A stretch of DNA of 14,417 nt from an uncultured bacterium (lineage in GTDB: Bacteria; Bacillota; Clostridia; Lachnospirales; Lachnospiraceae). Each line of letters opens with the position of its first letter. Position 1 is the first letter of the stretch. The position numbers and the translations under genes are program-made. The DNA is taken from the NCBI GenBank assembly GCA_905216215.1, contig CAJMSZ010000051.1, positions 1 to 14,417 of the forward strand, written 5' to 3'. The notes beneath the pieces are model-generated. The model searched no databases. It was not told the origin of the DNA and worked only from the letters and a program-made list of their open reading frames with translations. Positions 1 to 7,978 of the stretch are shown piece after piece.

Positions 1-167
1 CCATAATGAGCAAAGCGAATTAGGGCTGAGCACAGCGCAGGCGGGAATGAAGCGCGAGCCGACAGCCATAATGAGCAAAGCGAATTAGGGCTGAGCACAG
101 CGCAGGCGGGAATGAAGCGCCAGCCGTCAGCCGACGAAGCTCTGCTTTGGCGGCTGAGCACAGCGCA
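1..167. repeat. 65-bp tandem repeat, two copies plus a decayed third
   Basis: Positions 1-65 and 66-130 are near-identical direct repeats; bases 1-55 match 66-120 exactly and the last ten bases differ at two positions. A third, decayed unit follows and keeps only the core GGCTGAGCACAGCGCA, found at 24-39, 89-104 and 152-167. The array probably continues beyond the left edge. It is richer in G+C than the AT-rich DNA that follows. I see no reading frame, no spacer diversity as in CRISPR, and no gene start up to about 266. It is an intergenic repeat of unknown function. Confidence 0.85.
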
Positions 168-266
168 AGCTGAGTATTTTCACCGAAAAACATCTAATAA
201 CATCGAAAAATACGCAAGGGATAATTTTTATGCTATTTTATATGAGACCTTTTAGCACTTTGATAA

Positions 267-296
267 TTGAAGAAAGGTTTCATACTATGGTATAAT
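267..296 (+). promoter_or_regulatory. Sigma-A promoter of the 50-residue hypothetical gene
   Basis: TTGAAG (267-272) and a perfect TATAAT (291-296) are separated by 18 nt, predicting transcription start near 303. The TTG at 267 opens a longer reading frame but is the -35 box itself, so it cannot be on this transcript. The start is therefore moved to GTG 324. Confidence 0.7.
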
Positions 297-323
297 AACA
301 CCAACGAAAGGCGGTGTTGGAAA

Positions 324-476
324 GTGAACAGTGAAGATTGTATGACAAAAGAAGAAATGCAGAGATTTTTGAATCGAGAGGCTGAGAAAGGCTCTACGGA
401 ATATGAAGCTTTAAAAGCATTGGCAGATATATTAGGTATTGAATTTCCTGAATTAAAAGGACATAGTAACAAATAA
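324..476 (+). CDS. Small hypothetical protein, 50 residues
   Basis: I do not recognise this protein. The frame is open from TTG 267, but that codon lies in the -35 box. GTG 324 is preferred because AAAGGCGGTG (307-316), one mismatch from the ideal Shine-Dalgarno, sits 7 nt before it and just inside the predicted transcript start (about 303). The product is soluble, charged and probably helical: a lysine/glutamate-rich N-terminal half (TKEEMQRFLNREAEKGS) followed by a leucine/alanine-rich segment (YEALKALADILGIEF). There is no signal peptide or membrane segment. It is transcribed alone; the next gene has its own promoter and I see no clear terminator between them. The coding call rests on promoter, ribosome site and amphipathic composition, not on a known family. 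Confidence 0.6.
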   Translation: MNSEDCMTKEEMQRFLNREAEKGSTEYEALKALADILGIEFPELKGHSNK

Positions 477-548
477 ACAGCATCTACGGTATGAAACCAG
501 CTAAAAGGTAGCAATAAAATCGCAAATGTGAAGTATCAATCAAAAAGC

Positions 549-577
549 TTTACATGACCCGGAAATACTTCTATAAT
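549..577 (+). promoter_or_regulatory. Sigma-A promoter of the GrpB-family gene
   Basis: TTTACA (549-554) and TATAAT (572-577) have an ideal 17-nt spacer, predicting transcription start near 584. The ATG at 554-556 overlaps the last base of the -35 box, so it cannot be translated from this promoter. The real start is ATG 614. Confidence 0.8.
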
Positions 578-613
578 AGAAAAAAAGCATTTCATACGGA
601 AGGAATTTATAAG

Positions 614-1291
614 ATGTCTCGAAAGATAGAAGTCGTTGATTATCGCCCGGAATGGGAAAAAGAATATAAGGAAGAAGCAAAGAAAATCAGGCAGGCGCTG
701 GGAAAGAACTGTGTTTCTATTGAACATATCGGAAGCACAGCAGTGAAAGGAATGAAAGCAAAACCGATTATTGATATTATGCCTGTTGTGAAAAAGCTTT
801 CTGGGGTAGACGAACTCCACGAGGAACTGGAAGCGCTTGGGTATGTGTGTAAAGGTGAAAATGGAATTGTCGGCAGACGATTCTTCGTCAAAGGCGGGGA
901 AAATCCAACATTTCATGTCCATATTTTTGAAGAACGGAATAAAAATGAAATCGGAAGGCATCTGGCGGTCAGAGAATATTTAAGAAATCATCCGGAAGAT
1001 GCAAAGGAGTACAGCGAATTAAAGAGTCGTCTTGCTGCAGAATATCCAGAGGATATGGACGGCTATTGCGATGGAAAAGCAGATTATGTGAATGGACTGG
1101 AGAAAAAGGCGGTTCAGTGGACAGAAAAGCAGATGAAGATTGGCAGTTATGGCTCTATGGGCATGTGCATGGGAATGTGTCTCGGAGTAGCGATTGGAAC
1201 GGCAACTTCCAATCTTGCGGTCTGCATGAGTCTTGGTCTGGCAATTGGAATGGTAGTAGGAACTTTTGTTGGCAGGAAAAAGGCAAGATAA
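614..1291 (+). CDS. GrpB/UPF0157 nucleotidyltransferase-fold protein with C-terminal glycine-zipper tail
   Basis: A 225-residue protein. Residues 1-170 match the GrpB (UPF0157) family: a VVDYRPEW start, the nucleotidyltransferase-like motif IGSTAVKGMKAKPIIDI (39-55) and HVHIF (101-105). Family members are predicted nucleotidyltransferases, but substrates are mostly unknown. The start at ATG 614 is chosen because the family begins a few residues before VVDY, GGAAGG lies about 8 nt upstream, and the earlier ATG 554 is in the promoter. The odd part is residues 177-220, two hydrophobic stretches rich in Gly, Met and Ala with GxxxG spacing (MGMCMGMCLGVAIG and MSLGLAIGMVVGTFVG), ending RKKAR. This resembles glycine-zipper membrane hairpins that occur as separate small proteins in Firmicutes. 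The fusion would place the domain at a membrane. Gene is monocistronic. Family call is firm; tail function is inference. Confidence 0.88.
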   Translation: MSRKIEVVDYRPEWEKEYKEEAKKIRQALGKNCVSIEHIGSTAVKGMKAKPIIDIMPVVKKLSGVDELHEELEALGYVCKGENGIVGRRFFVKGGENPTFHVHIFEERNKNEIGRHLAVREYLRNHPEDAKEYSELKSRLAAEYPEDMDGYCDGKADYVNGLEKKAVQWTEKQMKIGSYGSMGMCMGMCLGVAIGTATSNLAVCMSLGLAIGMVVGTFVGRKKAR

Positions 1292-1316
1292 AATGTAAAA
1301 TGAATGTAGAAGCAAG

Positions 1317-1354
1317 AAAAACGGGCGGAATTTTATGAGTTCCTGCCCGTTTTT
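1317..1354. terminator. Bidirectional intrinsic terminator between grpB-like gene and aroA
   Basis: Arm AAAAACGGGCGGAA (1317-1330) pairs with TTCCTGCCCGTTTTT (1340-1354), with one bulged base, around a 9-nt loop. The A-run on one side and T-run on the other make it work on both strands: for the GrpB-family gene on the plus strand, and for aroA, whose stop is only 9 nt away, on the minus strand. Confidence 0.9.
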
Positions 1355-1363
1355 ACCTGATAT

Positions 1364-2677
1364 TTAATTCTGAATCTTTTCCAAGGTCTGGAAGAAATCT
1401 GGATAAGATACGTCAACACATTGGCTGTCCAGAATGGTAGTGCATCCTTCGGCAGCAAGTCCTGCGATGGAAAATGCCATTGCAATTCTGTGATCTAGAT
1501 AACTGCTCACCGTTCCACCATGCACAGGATTGCCACCATGTATTATCATGCCATCTTCGGTTGGCGTCACATCTACACCCATAGACTTTAGACCTTCTGT
1601 AGTGGTCCAGATACGGTCAGTTTCTTTGACTTTCAGTTCGGCAGCGTCTTTGATAATGGTGGTTCCATCGGCAAATGCTGCCATGACAGCAATCATAGGA
1701 ATTTCATCAATCAGCGAGGAAATAAGTGCTCCCTCAATGGTCGTTCCATGAAGGGAACTCGTTTTTACAAGGAGATCTGCAGTCGGCTCTCCATTACCTG
1801 AATGTCGGTTTAAATAAGTGATATTGGCTCCCATAGCTTCACATACTTTCAAAATGCCGGCACGGGTAGGATTAATTCCAACATTCTGAATTAACAATTC
1901 CGAATCTGGTACTAACAGTCCGGCTGCAATGAAATAGGCAGCTGAAGAGATATCGCCCGGAACAACAATGGCATGTCCGTATAACTCTTCGCAAGGAGTG
2001 ATGGAGATAACAGCACTGTTGTCTGGATTCAGGCTTGTAGTAACTTGTGCGCCAAATTCATTTAACATGAGTTCTGTATGATTACGGGATAAATTGGGTT
2101 CCGTCACGGTAGTTGTACCTTCCGCATAGAGACCTGCCAGTAAGAGTGCCGATTTTACCTGTGCAGAAGCCACCTTCGAGTGATAATGAATCCCTGTAAG
2201 TGTGGGGTTACCCCCAACCGGAAGATGTGCGTTAATAAGGAGAGGAGCACATCCATTTATAAACTTGCTTTGGATATCAGCACCCATCATTTGCAGAGGT
2301 TCCATAATCCGGTTCATAGGACGGCTGTTTAACGAAGCATCTCCTGAGAGTGTGGAAGCAAATGCCTGTCCTGACAAAATGCCGGAAATCAGACGGGTGG
2401 TAGTCCCACTGTTTCCTACATTTAATATTTTAGACGGTGCGGAAAGTCCGTGAAGCCCTTTTCCATGAACGATGATTTTCTCTTTTGTATTTTCGATTTC
2501 AATTCCCATTTCCTGAAAGCAGCCAATGGTGGAAAGACAGTCTGCGCCCTGCAGAAAGTGCGAGATCTCTGTTGTTCCTTTGGCTAGTGCACCGAACATA
2601 ACAGAACGGTGAGAAATGGATTTGTCTCCGGGAATCTGAATTTCGCCCCGAAGTCCTTTTGCTGTTTTGATTTCCAT
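1364..2677 (-). CDS. aroA: 3-phosphoshikimate 1-carboxyvinyltransferase (EPSP synthase)
   Basis: Transfers enolpyruvate from PEP to shikimate-3-phosphate, the sixth step of the shikimate pathway, in the cytoplasm. The 437 residues are full length. Visible motifs: GDKSISHR (17-24), NVGNSGTTTRL (86-96), SRPMNRI (118-124), SAQVKS (171-176), GDISSAAYF (241-249), DEIP with the likely catalytic Asp (324-327), KVKETDRI (349-356) and DHRIAMA (395-401). These look like the Gram-positive type (class II) rather than the enterobacterial class I form. It is the second gene of an operon with tyrA: the gap is 14 nt, and its ribosome site AGAGGAAA overlaps the end of tyrA. The start follows from that site and the MEIKTAKGLRGEIQIPGDKS opening. 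The bidirectional terminator lies just past the stop. Confidence 0.97.
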   Translation of the reverse strand: MEIKTAKGLRGEIQIPGDKSISHRSVMFGALAKGTTEISHFLQGADCLSTIGCFQEMGIEIENTKEKIIVHGKGLHGLSAPSKILNVGNSGTTTRLISGILSGQAFASTLSGDASLNSRPMNRIMEPLQMMGADIQSKFINGCAPLLINAHLPVGGNPTLTGIHYHSKVASAQVKSALLLAGLYAEGTTTVTEPNLSRNHTELMLNEFGAQVTTSLNPDNSAVISITPCEELYGHAIVVPGDISSAAYFIAAGLLVPDSELLIQNVGINPTRAGILKVCEAMGANITYLNRHSGNGEPTADLLVKTSSLHGTTIEGALISSLIDEIPMIAVMAAFADGTTIIKDAAELKVKETDRIWTTTEGLKSMGVDVTPTEDGMIIHGGNPVHGGTVSSYLDHRIAMAFSIAGLAAEGCTTILDSQCVDVSYPDFFQTLEKIQN

Positions 2678-2691
2678 GAAAGTTTCCTCTT

Positions 2692-3789
2692 TTATCTTTC
2701 GTAAATAATGTAACGGTGACGCTGAAGTAATTTGGCAGCGCGGTCATTGGCATGTTCATCGTAAAATTCTATACGGAGAACACCTTCTTCAAACTCACGA
2801 TTGTGAACAATTCCAATATTTTTGATACTGATGCCATTGGAAGCAAGGATGGTTGCAATGGTTGCAATGGCACCGGATTCATCCGGAATATCGCAGTAAA
2901 TACAGAAGGACTTTTTAATAGGACCTGCAGATGACTCTGGCATGGAACTACGGTAATTGCGAGAATGGTCAAACATATCATAAATCTGCTGTTCTCTGCC
3001 CTGTTCCACGTATTCTTTTGCCTGTGTCAGTGCCTGAATATAATTTTCCAATATGGAGGAAATATTTTCTCTGTTCTGGGCACAAATATGCTGCCACATG
3101 GTAGGTGAGGAGGAAGCAATACGGGTAATGTCCTTGAATCCACCCGCAGCCAGGTGTTTCATCAGTTCATCCTTCGTATCTGTGTCTTTGACAAAATTTA
3201 CCAGAGAAGCAGCAATAATATGTGGAAGGTGGCTGATTGTACCTGTCACATAGTCATGTTCTTTATAATCAAGTATCAGTGGAAGGGCATGAAGGGACTC
3301 CACTAGATCATGATATCTGGTTACCTTCTCTTCTGAAACGGAGGAGGAAGGTGTCAAAATATAATATGCGTTCTCAATAAGAATTGGTTTTGCATTGGAA
3401 AATCCACTCTTTTCCGAACCAGCCATTGGATGTCCACCGATGAAGTATGGTTCCAGACCCAGGCGGATGACTTCTTCATGTATAGGAGTTTTCACACTGC
3501 CTACATCTGTCAGAATCAAATCATCATGCAGATAAGGAAGCATTTGCTGTAAATATGCGGTGTTAAATGCCACAGGCGCACATAAAAATATATAATCACA
3601 GTTCTGGAAATTGTTATCAATGGAAGTACATGCTACTTGAATGACGGATTCCTGAGTAGCAAGAGCAAGGGTTTCTTTATTCTTATCAAAAGCGACAATT
3701 TCATAATCTGGGTAATACTGCCGGATTGCTTTGGCAATAGAGCCGCCGATGAGTCCAAGTCCGATAAATCCGATTTTGTTGTGTTTCAT
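2692..3789 (-). CDS. tyrA: Prephenate dehydrogenase with C-terminal ACT domain
   Basis: Converts prephenate to 4-hydroxyphenylpyruvate with NAD, the committed step to tyrosine. The 365 residues show an N-terminal Rossmann fold with GLGLIGGS (10-17), the GHPMAGSEKSG motif (119-129), SHLPH with the probable catalytic/substrate histidine (186-190), and the helical C-terminal half of the dehydrogenase to about 285. Residues 294-365 (IYCDIPDESGAIATIATIL onward) form an ACT domain, expected to bind an amino acid, probably tyrosine, for feedback control. There is no fused chorismate mutase. It is the first gene of the tyrA-aroA operon, linking common-pathway flux to the tyrosine branch. The ribosome site GAAAGG sits about 10 nt before the ATG, and a strong promoter is at 3903-3931. 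Confidence 0.96.
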   Translation of the reverse strand: MKHNKIGFIGLGLIGGSIAKAIRQYYPDYEIVAFDKNKETLALATQESVIQVACTSIDNNFQNCDYIFLCAPVAFNTAYLQQMLPYLHDDLILTDVGSVKTPIHEEVIRLGLEPYFIGGHPMAGSEKSGFSNAKPILIENAYYILTPSSSVSEEKVTRYHDLVESLHALPLILDYKEHDYVTGTISHLPHIIAASLVNFVKDTDTKDELMKHLAAGGFKDITRIASSSPTMWQHICAQNRENISSILENYIQALTQAKEYVEQGREQQIYDMFDHSRNYRSSMPESSAGPIKKSFCIYCDIPDESGAIATIATILASNGISIKNIGIVHNREFEEGVLRIEFYDEHANDRAAKLLQRHRYIIYER

Positions 3790-3900
3790 AAGTGATTACC
3801 TTTCATAATTCTGATATCATAATGATGTTGGGGTCAAAAGTATATGACTTCATGATACCTACGGATTTCTCCGCGTTTTACGCTCGCGAAATCATTAGTA
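3790..3900 (-). other. tyrA leader: imperfect hairpin and a half-palindrome
   Basis: The untranslated leader of tyrA begins with an imperfect hairpin at about 3864-3893: GATTTC pairs with GAAATC, with a short inner GCG/CGC stem. A second element, TTGGGGTCAAAAG (about 3828-3840), is followed by TATATGAC, giving GTCA-N8-TGAC. It looks like half of a longer palindrome and may be a decayed intergenic repeat. No downstream T-run follows either, so they are not terminators. Role unknown. Confidence 0.4.
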
Positions 3901-3902
3901 CC

Positions 3903-3931
3903 ATTTTAGTGCATTCTGCTTTTACTGTCAA
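3903..3931 (-). promoter_or_regulatory. Promoter of the tyrA-aroA operon
   Basis: On the minus strand TTGACA (3931-3926) and TAAAAT (3908-3903) are separated by exactly 17 nt, predicting a start near 3896 and a leader of about 107 nt before tyrA. No T-box, leader terminator or aromatic-rich leader peptide is visible. Confidence 0.85.
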
Positions 3932-4033
3932 TCAATCAACGCTTTAAAGCAAAAAAGTAAAATCTAGTTTGTGAAAAAAGCGTATACAAGAATGATGAAA
4001 ATGAGCTTTTGTTGTTAAAAAACGATAAAAAGG

Positions 4034-4062
4034 TTGTAAATTGATAGAAAATTTAGTACAAT
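4034..4062 (+). promoter_or_regulatory. Promoter of the EF-G paralog
   Basis: TTGTAA (4034-4039) and TACAAT (4057-4062) with a 17-nt spacer, divergent from the tyrA promoter. Transcription should start near 4069, giving a leader of about 30 nt that contains the strong GAGGAGG ribosome site (4084-4090). Confidence 0.7.
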
Positions 4063-4098
4063 AAGTACATGAAATATTGAAACGAGGAGGCAGCATAG

Positions 4099-6171
4099 AT
4101 GAAGGTTTACAGAACAGACGAGATTAGGAATGTGGTTCTTTTAGGACATGGAGGGAGTGGAAAGACCAGTCTGGTAGAGGCTATGGCGTATGTTTCGGGG
4201 GCGACGAACAGACTTGGTACGATTGATGCTGGCAATACGATTAGTGACTTTGATAAAGAAGAACAGAAGAGAAAGTTCTCTACCAGCACAAGCCTGGTGC
4301 CGATTGAATGGGAAAAGGCAAAGATTAACGTGCTCGATACTCCGGGATATTTTGATTTTGTAGGTGAAGTAGAGGAAGCAGTCAGTGCAGCAGACGCAGC
4401 AGTTATCGTTGTATCAGGTAAGGCAGGTGTTCAGGTCGGAACAGAGAAAGCATGGGAATTATGTGATAAGTACAATCTGCCTCGTATGGTTTATGTTACA
4501 GAGATGGATGTGGACGATGCCAGCTTCCGTCAGGTTGTGACTGATTTAACAGAGAAATATGGTAAGGTAATCGCACCTCACTTTGCACCGATTCGTGAAA
4601 ATGAAAAGTTAGTTGGTTATGTGAATGTAATCAAGAACGCAGCAAGAAGGTATACCGGTCTTGGAATGAAGGAAGAATGTGAGATTCCAGAATATTCAAA
4701 ACCAAATCTGCAGCTTTATCGTGAAAAATTATTAGAGGCAGTTGCTGAGACAAGTGAAGCCTTTATGGAACGTTATTTTGAAGGGGATGAGTTCTCTGTA
4801 GAAGAGATTCGTTCTGCTATGCGAACAGAAGTTATGAACGGTGATATCGTTCCGGTGGCTATGGGTTCGAATGTTCAGGCGCAGGGTGTCGCAAACCTCC
4901 TTTCTGACATTGTACGTTTCTTCCCAAGCCCAGAGTACAGAGAATGTGCAGGAATCAACCGTAAGACCAATGAAATTTTCGTAGCAAACTATGATTTCGC
5001 TATGCCGAAGAGCGCCTATGTATTTAAGACAATGGTGGACCCGTTCATTGGTAAGTATTCTTTCGTTAAAGTGTGTTCAGGTGTACTGAAAGGTGACGAC
5101 CTCCTTTACAATGCAGAAAGTGATGCAGAAGCCAAGGCCGGTAAGCTTTATACTTTAGTTGGAAATAAACCGGTGGAAGTAAGTGAATTGTTTGCAGGGG
5201 ACATTGGAGCGATTGCGAAGCTTGGAACCACGAAGACAGGGGATACCCTTTCTACTAAGAATACGCCTATCTCTTATGGTAAGACAGAGTATTCGAAACC
5301 ATATACATATATGAAATATGTGGTTAAGACTAAAGGCGATGAGGACAAGGTTTCTCAGGCTCTTTCCAGAATGATGGCAGAAGATGTTACACTTAAGGTT
5401 GTAAATGACAGTGAAAACAGACAGTCATTAATCTATGGAATGGGCGACCAGCATCTGGAAGTTGTTGTAAGCAAGCTGGAAGAACGTTATAAAGTCGGAA
5501 TTACTCTGGAGCAGCCTAAGGTTGCATTCCGTGAGACCATTCGTAAGAATTCAGATGTGGATACCAAATACAAGAAACAGTCGGGAGGACATGGACAGTA
5601 TGGGCATGTTAAGATGCGCTTTGAGCCATCCGGTGATTTGGAGACACCTTATGTATTTGAAGAAGAGGTTGTTGGTGGTGCAGTTCCGAAGAATTACTTC
5701 CCGGCAGTGGAAAAGGGACTTCAGGAATCTGTATTGAAAGGACCTTTGGCCGGCTATCCGGTAGTTGGTGTGAAAGCGGTTCTGTACGATGGTTCTTATC
5801 ATCCGGTAGATTCTTCCGAAATGGCGTTCAAGACTGCAACAATTCAGGCGTTTAAGAAGGGATTCATGGAAGCAACTCCGGTTCTCTTAGAACCAATTGC
5901 TACGTTGAAAGTAAAAGTTCCAGATGATTATACCGGTGATGTTATGGGTGATTTGAACAAACGTCGTGGACGTGTTCTTGGAATGGACCCGGTAACCGGA
6001 GGATATCAGATTGTTACAGCAGATATTCCGATGACAGGATTATTTGGATATTGCACAACTCTTCGATCAATGACCGGAGGACGTGGAACGTATTCTTATG
6101 AATTTGCCCGTTATGAACAGGCGCCTGCCGATGTACAGGAAAAAGAAATCAAAGCCCGTGCAGAAGAATAA
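4099..6171 (+). CDS. fusA2: EF-G-like translational GTPase paralog with variant G motifs
   Basis: A 690-residue protein with all five EF-G domains. The P-loop is GHGGSGKTS (16-24). The switch I region reads KRKFSTSTS (58-65) instead of the usual ERGITI-type motif. G3 is DTPGYFDF (80-87), with Tyr replacing the catalytic His of DTPGH. G4 is TEMD (134-137) instead of NKMD, and G5 is MGSN (255-258). Domain IV is well kept: KKQSGGHGQYGH (492-503) and the tip loop HPVDSSEMAF (568-577). Domain V keeps GDLNKRRGRVLGM and the LRSMTGGRGTYSYEF end. It therefore belongs to the EF-G2-like branch rather than the housekeeping factor, which normally sits with rpsL-rpsG-tuf. The actinobacterial EF-G2 also has DTPGY, and the mycobacterial protein has been reported to bind GTP without ribosome-stimulated hydrolysis. 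The role of this clostridial protein is not established. Monocistronic. Confidence 0.93.
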   Translation: MKVYRTDEIRNVVLLGHGGSGKTSLVEAMAYVSGATNRLGTIDAGNTISDFDKEEQKRKFSTSTSLVPIEWEKAKINVLDTPGYFDFVGEVEEAVSAADAAVIVVSGKAGVQVGTEKAWELCDKYNLPRMVYVTEMDVDDASFRQVVTDLTEKYGKVIAPHFAPIRENEKLVGYVNVIKNAARRYTGLGMKEECEIPEYSKPNLQLYREKLLEAVAETSEAFMERYFEGDEFSVEEIRSAMRTEVMNGDIVPVAMGSNVQAQGVANLLSDIVRFFPSPEYRECAGINRKTNEIFVANYDFAMPKSAYVFKTMVDPFIGKYSFVKVCSGVLKGDDLLYNAESDAEAKAGKLYTLVGNKPVEVSELFAGDIGAIAKLGTTKTGDTLSTKNTPISYGKTEYSKPYTYMKYVVKTKGDEDKVSQALSRMMAEDVTLKVVNDSENRQSLIYGMGDQHLEVVVSKLEERYKVGITLEQPKVAFRETIRKNSDVDTKYKKQSGGHGQYGHVKMRFEPSGDLETPYVFEEEVVGGAVPKNYFPAVEKGLQESVLKGPLAGYPVVGVKAVLYDGSYHPVDSSEMAFKTATIQAFKKGFMEATPVLLEPIATLKVKVPDDYTGDVMGDLNKRRGRVLGMDPVTGGYQIVTADIPMTGLFGYCTTLRSMTGGRGTYSYEFARYEQAPADVQEKEIKARAEE

Positions 6172-6219
6172 AGCTTCGTGTACAATCAAAAGAATATAGA
6201 GGAATATAGATGAGATAGA

Positions 6220-6243
6220 AGTCAGGCCGATGTCCTGGCTTTT
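6220..6243 (+). terminator. Probable intrinsic terminator of the EF-G paralog
   Basis: AGTCAGG (6220-6226) pairs with CCTGGCT (6234-6240), including one G-U pair, around a 7-nt loop; a short TTTT run follows (6240-6243). It lies 48 nt after the stop. The T-run is short, so strength is moderate. Confidence 0.65.
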
Positions 6244-6276
6244 ATCGTATTTATTTTCAAAGTTATAAAAAAAAAA

Positions 6277-6306
6277 TCACAAAAATTAGCCGTTTTCGTG
6301 TATACT
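6277..6306 (+). promoter_or_regulatory. Tentative promoter of the membrane protein gene
   Basis: TATACT (6301-6306) is a fair -10 box. The best -35 candidate, TCACAA (6277-6282, 18-nt spacer), is poor. The A/T tract at 6268-6277 might act as an UP-like element. Weak call. Confidence 0.3.
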
Positions 6307-6362
6307 TAGGATTAATATGGTATTAGAAGGAATACTGTAATTAAAAATGTTAAGGAGGGCTT

Positions 6363-7958
6363 ATGAAGAAGAAAGGAATGGTATGGGGAATTATCACTTT
6401 GGTTTTGCTTGGTGGTGTTTATTATTATCTGGCACTTCCGGCCATTAATATTCATTCTGTGGATGTCTGGTATTTTGTGTTGTTTTTGGTGGCTGCTATT
6501 GGCGCAATTTATGCACTGCGAAAAGGAATTCGCAGAGGTGAAGTGAGGGAATCCAGGACGTTGAGAGGAATTATTACCATATTTGGTGTATTGCTCATTA
6601 TTTTTATTGGTGGTTCTGTTTTGTCCTCACCGATTGTAAATGCCAAAAAGTATCAGTCGCTTTTAACTGTCGAGGATGGTGAATTTACCAAGGACATTGA
6701 AGAACTGAGTTTTGACCAGATTCCGATTCTGGACAGAGACTCGGCGGAAATCTTAGGGGATCGCAAGATGGGAAGCATGTCAGACATGGTATCCCAGTTT
6801 GAAGTGGATGATATATACAGTCAGATTAACTATCAGGATAGACCGGTTCGTGTATCACCTGTAAAGTATGCGAGTCTGGTGAAGTGGTTTACGAATCGCA
6901 AGGAAGGACTTCCTGCTTACATTATGATTGATATGGCCAGCCAGACAACACAGCTTGTGAAACTGGAAGAAGGTATGAAGTATTCCACCAGCGACCATTT
7001 TGGTAGAAATATTTACCGCCATCTGAGATTTTCTTATCCGACTTATATTTTCGATGAGTTAAGTTTTGAAATTGATGAGGAAGGAACTCCTTACTGGGTG
7101 GCTCCGGTTGTGAAATATAATATTGGTCTTTTTGGTGGGCGTACTGTAGGAAGAGTTGTACTTTGTAATGCAATTACCGGGGAGACCACGGATTATGCGA
7201 TTGATGAGGTGCCACAGTGGATTGATCATGCATATTCCGCAAGTCTTTTGATAGAACTATATGACTATTATGGAAGCCTGAAACACGGTTTTATCAACAG
7301 TGTGCTCGGCCAGAAAGATTGTTTGGAAACGACAAATGGTTACAATTATCTCGCAATTGATGATGATGTCTGGGTATACACAGGAGTTACTTCTGTGAAT
7401 AGTGACCAGTCTAATGTTGGTTTTGTGCTGATGAATGAGCGTACGATGGAGACAAAGTATTACAAAGTGGAAGGTGCTATTGAAGATTCTGCTATGGATT
7501 CCGCAGAAGGACAGGTGCAGAATTTACATTATACAGCTACTTTTCCGTTGCTTCTTAATATAGCCGGAGAGCCGACGTATTTTATTGCATTAAAAGATGA
7601 TGCCGGCTTGGTGAAGAAGTATGCATTGGTAAATGTCCAGAAATATCAGCTCGTTGCCATTGGAGATACGGTCAGTCAGTGTGAGGAATCCTATCATTCA
7701 CTTCTTTTGACAAATGGAGTGAAAGAGGAAGAAACGGACACCAGGGAAATCCAGATGGTAAAAGGTACTATCGCCAAGATTGCACAGGGTGTTGTGGATG
7801 GAAATTCGCATTACTACATTATGTTAGATAATTCAAAGGACATCTTTGATGTTTCTGTAGTAGATTACATCGAGATTATCAAGTATGATGTGGGCGATGA
7901 AGTGACATTAGAGTATAAAGAAGGGACAAAATCAAATACTGTATTGTCTGTGAAATAG
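6363..7958 (+). CDS. Membrane-anchored protein of unknown function, 531 residues
   Basis: I do not recognise the family with confidence. Three hydrophobic segments lie at about residues 7-26, 34-52 and 67-88, with a basic loop (RKGIRRGEVRESRTLR) between the second and third. Under the positive-inside rule this puts the roughly 440-residue remainder outside the cell. That part is rich in beta-forming sequence with aromatic-rich stretches such as GTPYWVAPVV and EPTYFIALKDDAGLVKKYALVNV, which look like two related modules, weakly reminiscent of PepSY-like repeats. The C-terminal 70 residues (IAKIAQGVVDGNSHYYIML to VTLEYKEG) could form an OB-like barrel. No catalytic motif or cell-wall anchor is visible. 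The start is set by AAGGAGGG (6352-6359) 3-4 nt before ATG. Monocistronic, ending at a bidirectional terminator. Confidence 0.85.
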   Translation: MKKKGMVWGIITLVLLGGVYYYLALPAINIHSVDVWYFVLFLVAAIGAIYALRKGIRRGEVRESRTLRGIITIFGVLLIIFIGGSVLSSPIVNAKKYQSLLTVEDGEFTKDIEELSFDQIPILDRDSAEILGDRKMGSMSDMVSQFEVDDIYSQINYQDRPVRVSPVKYASLVKWFTNRKEGLPAYIMIDMASQTTQLVKLEEGMKYSTSDHFGRNIYRHLRFSYPTYIFDELSFEIDEEGTPYWVAPVVKYNIGLFGGRTVGRVVLCNAITGETTDYAIDEVPQWIDHAYSASLLIELYDYYGSLKHGFINSVLGQKDCLETTNGYNYLAIDDDVWVYTGVTSVNSDQSNVGFVLMNERTMETKYYKVEGAIEDSAMDSAEGQVQNLHYTATFPLLLNIAGEPTYFIALKDDAGLVKKYALVNVQKYQLVAIGDTVSQCEESYHSLLLTNGVKEEETDTREIQMVKGTIAKIAQGVVDGNSHYYIMLDNSKDIFDVSVVDYIEIIKYDVGDEVTLEYKEGTKSNTVLSVK

Positions 7959-7978
7959 AATAGGAAAGACGAAAACTA

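Noticed and set aside
1..167. CRISPR array
   Set aside because: The units are directly contiguous without unique spacers, and no cas gene is present.
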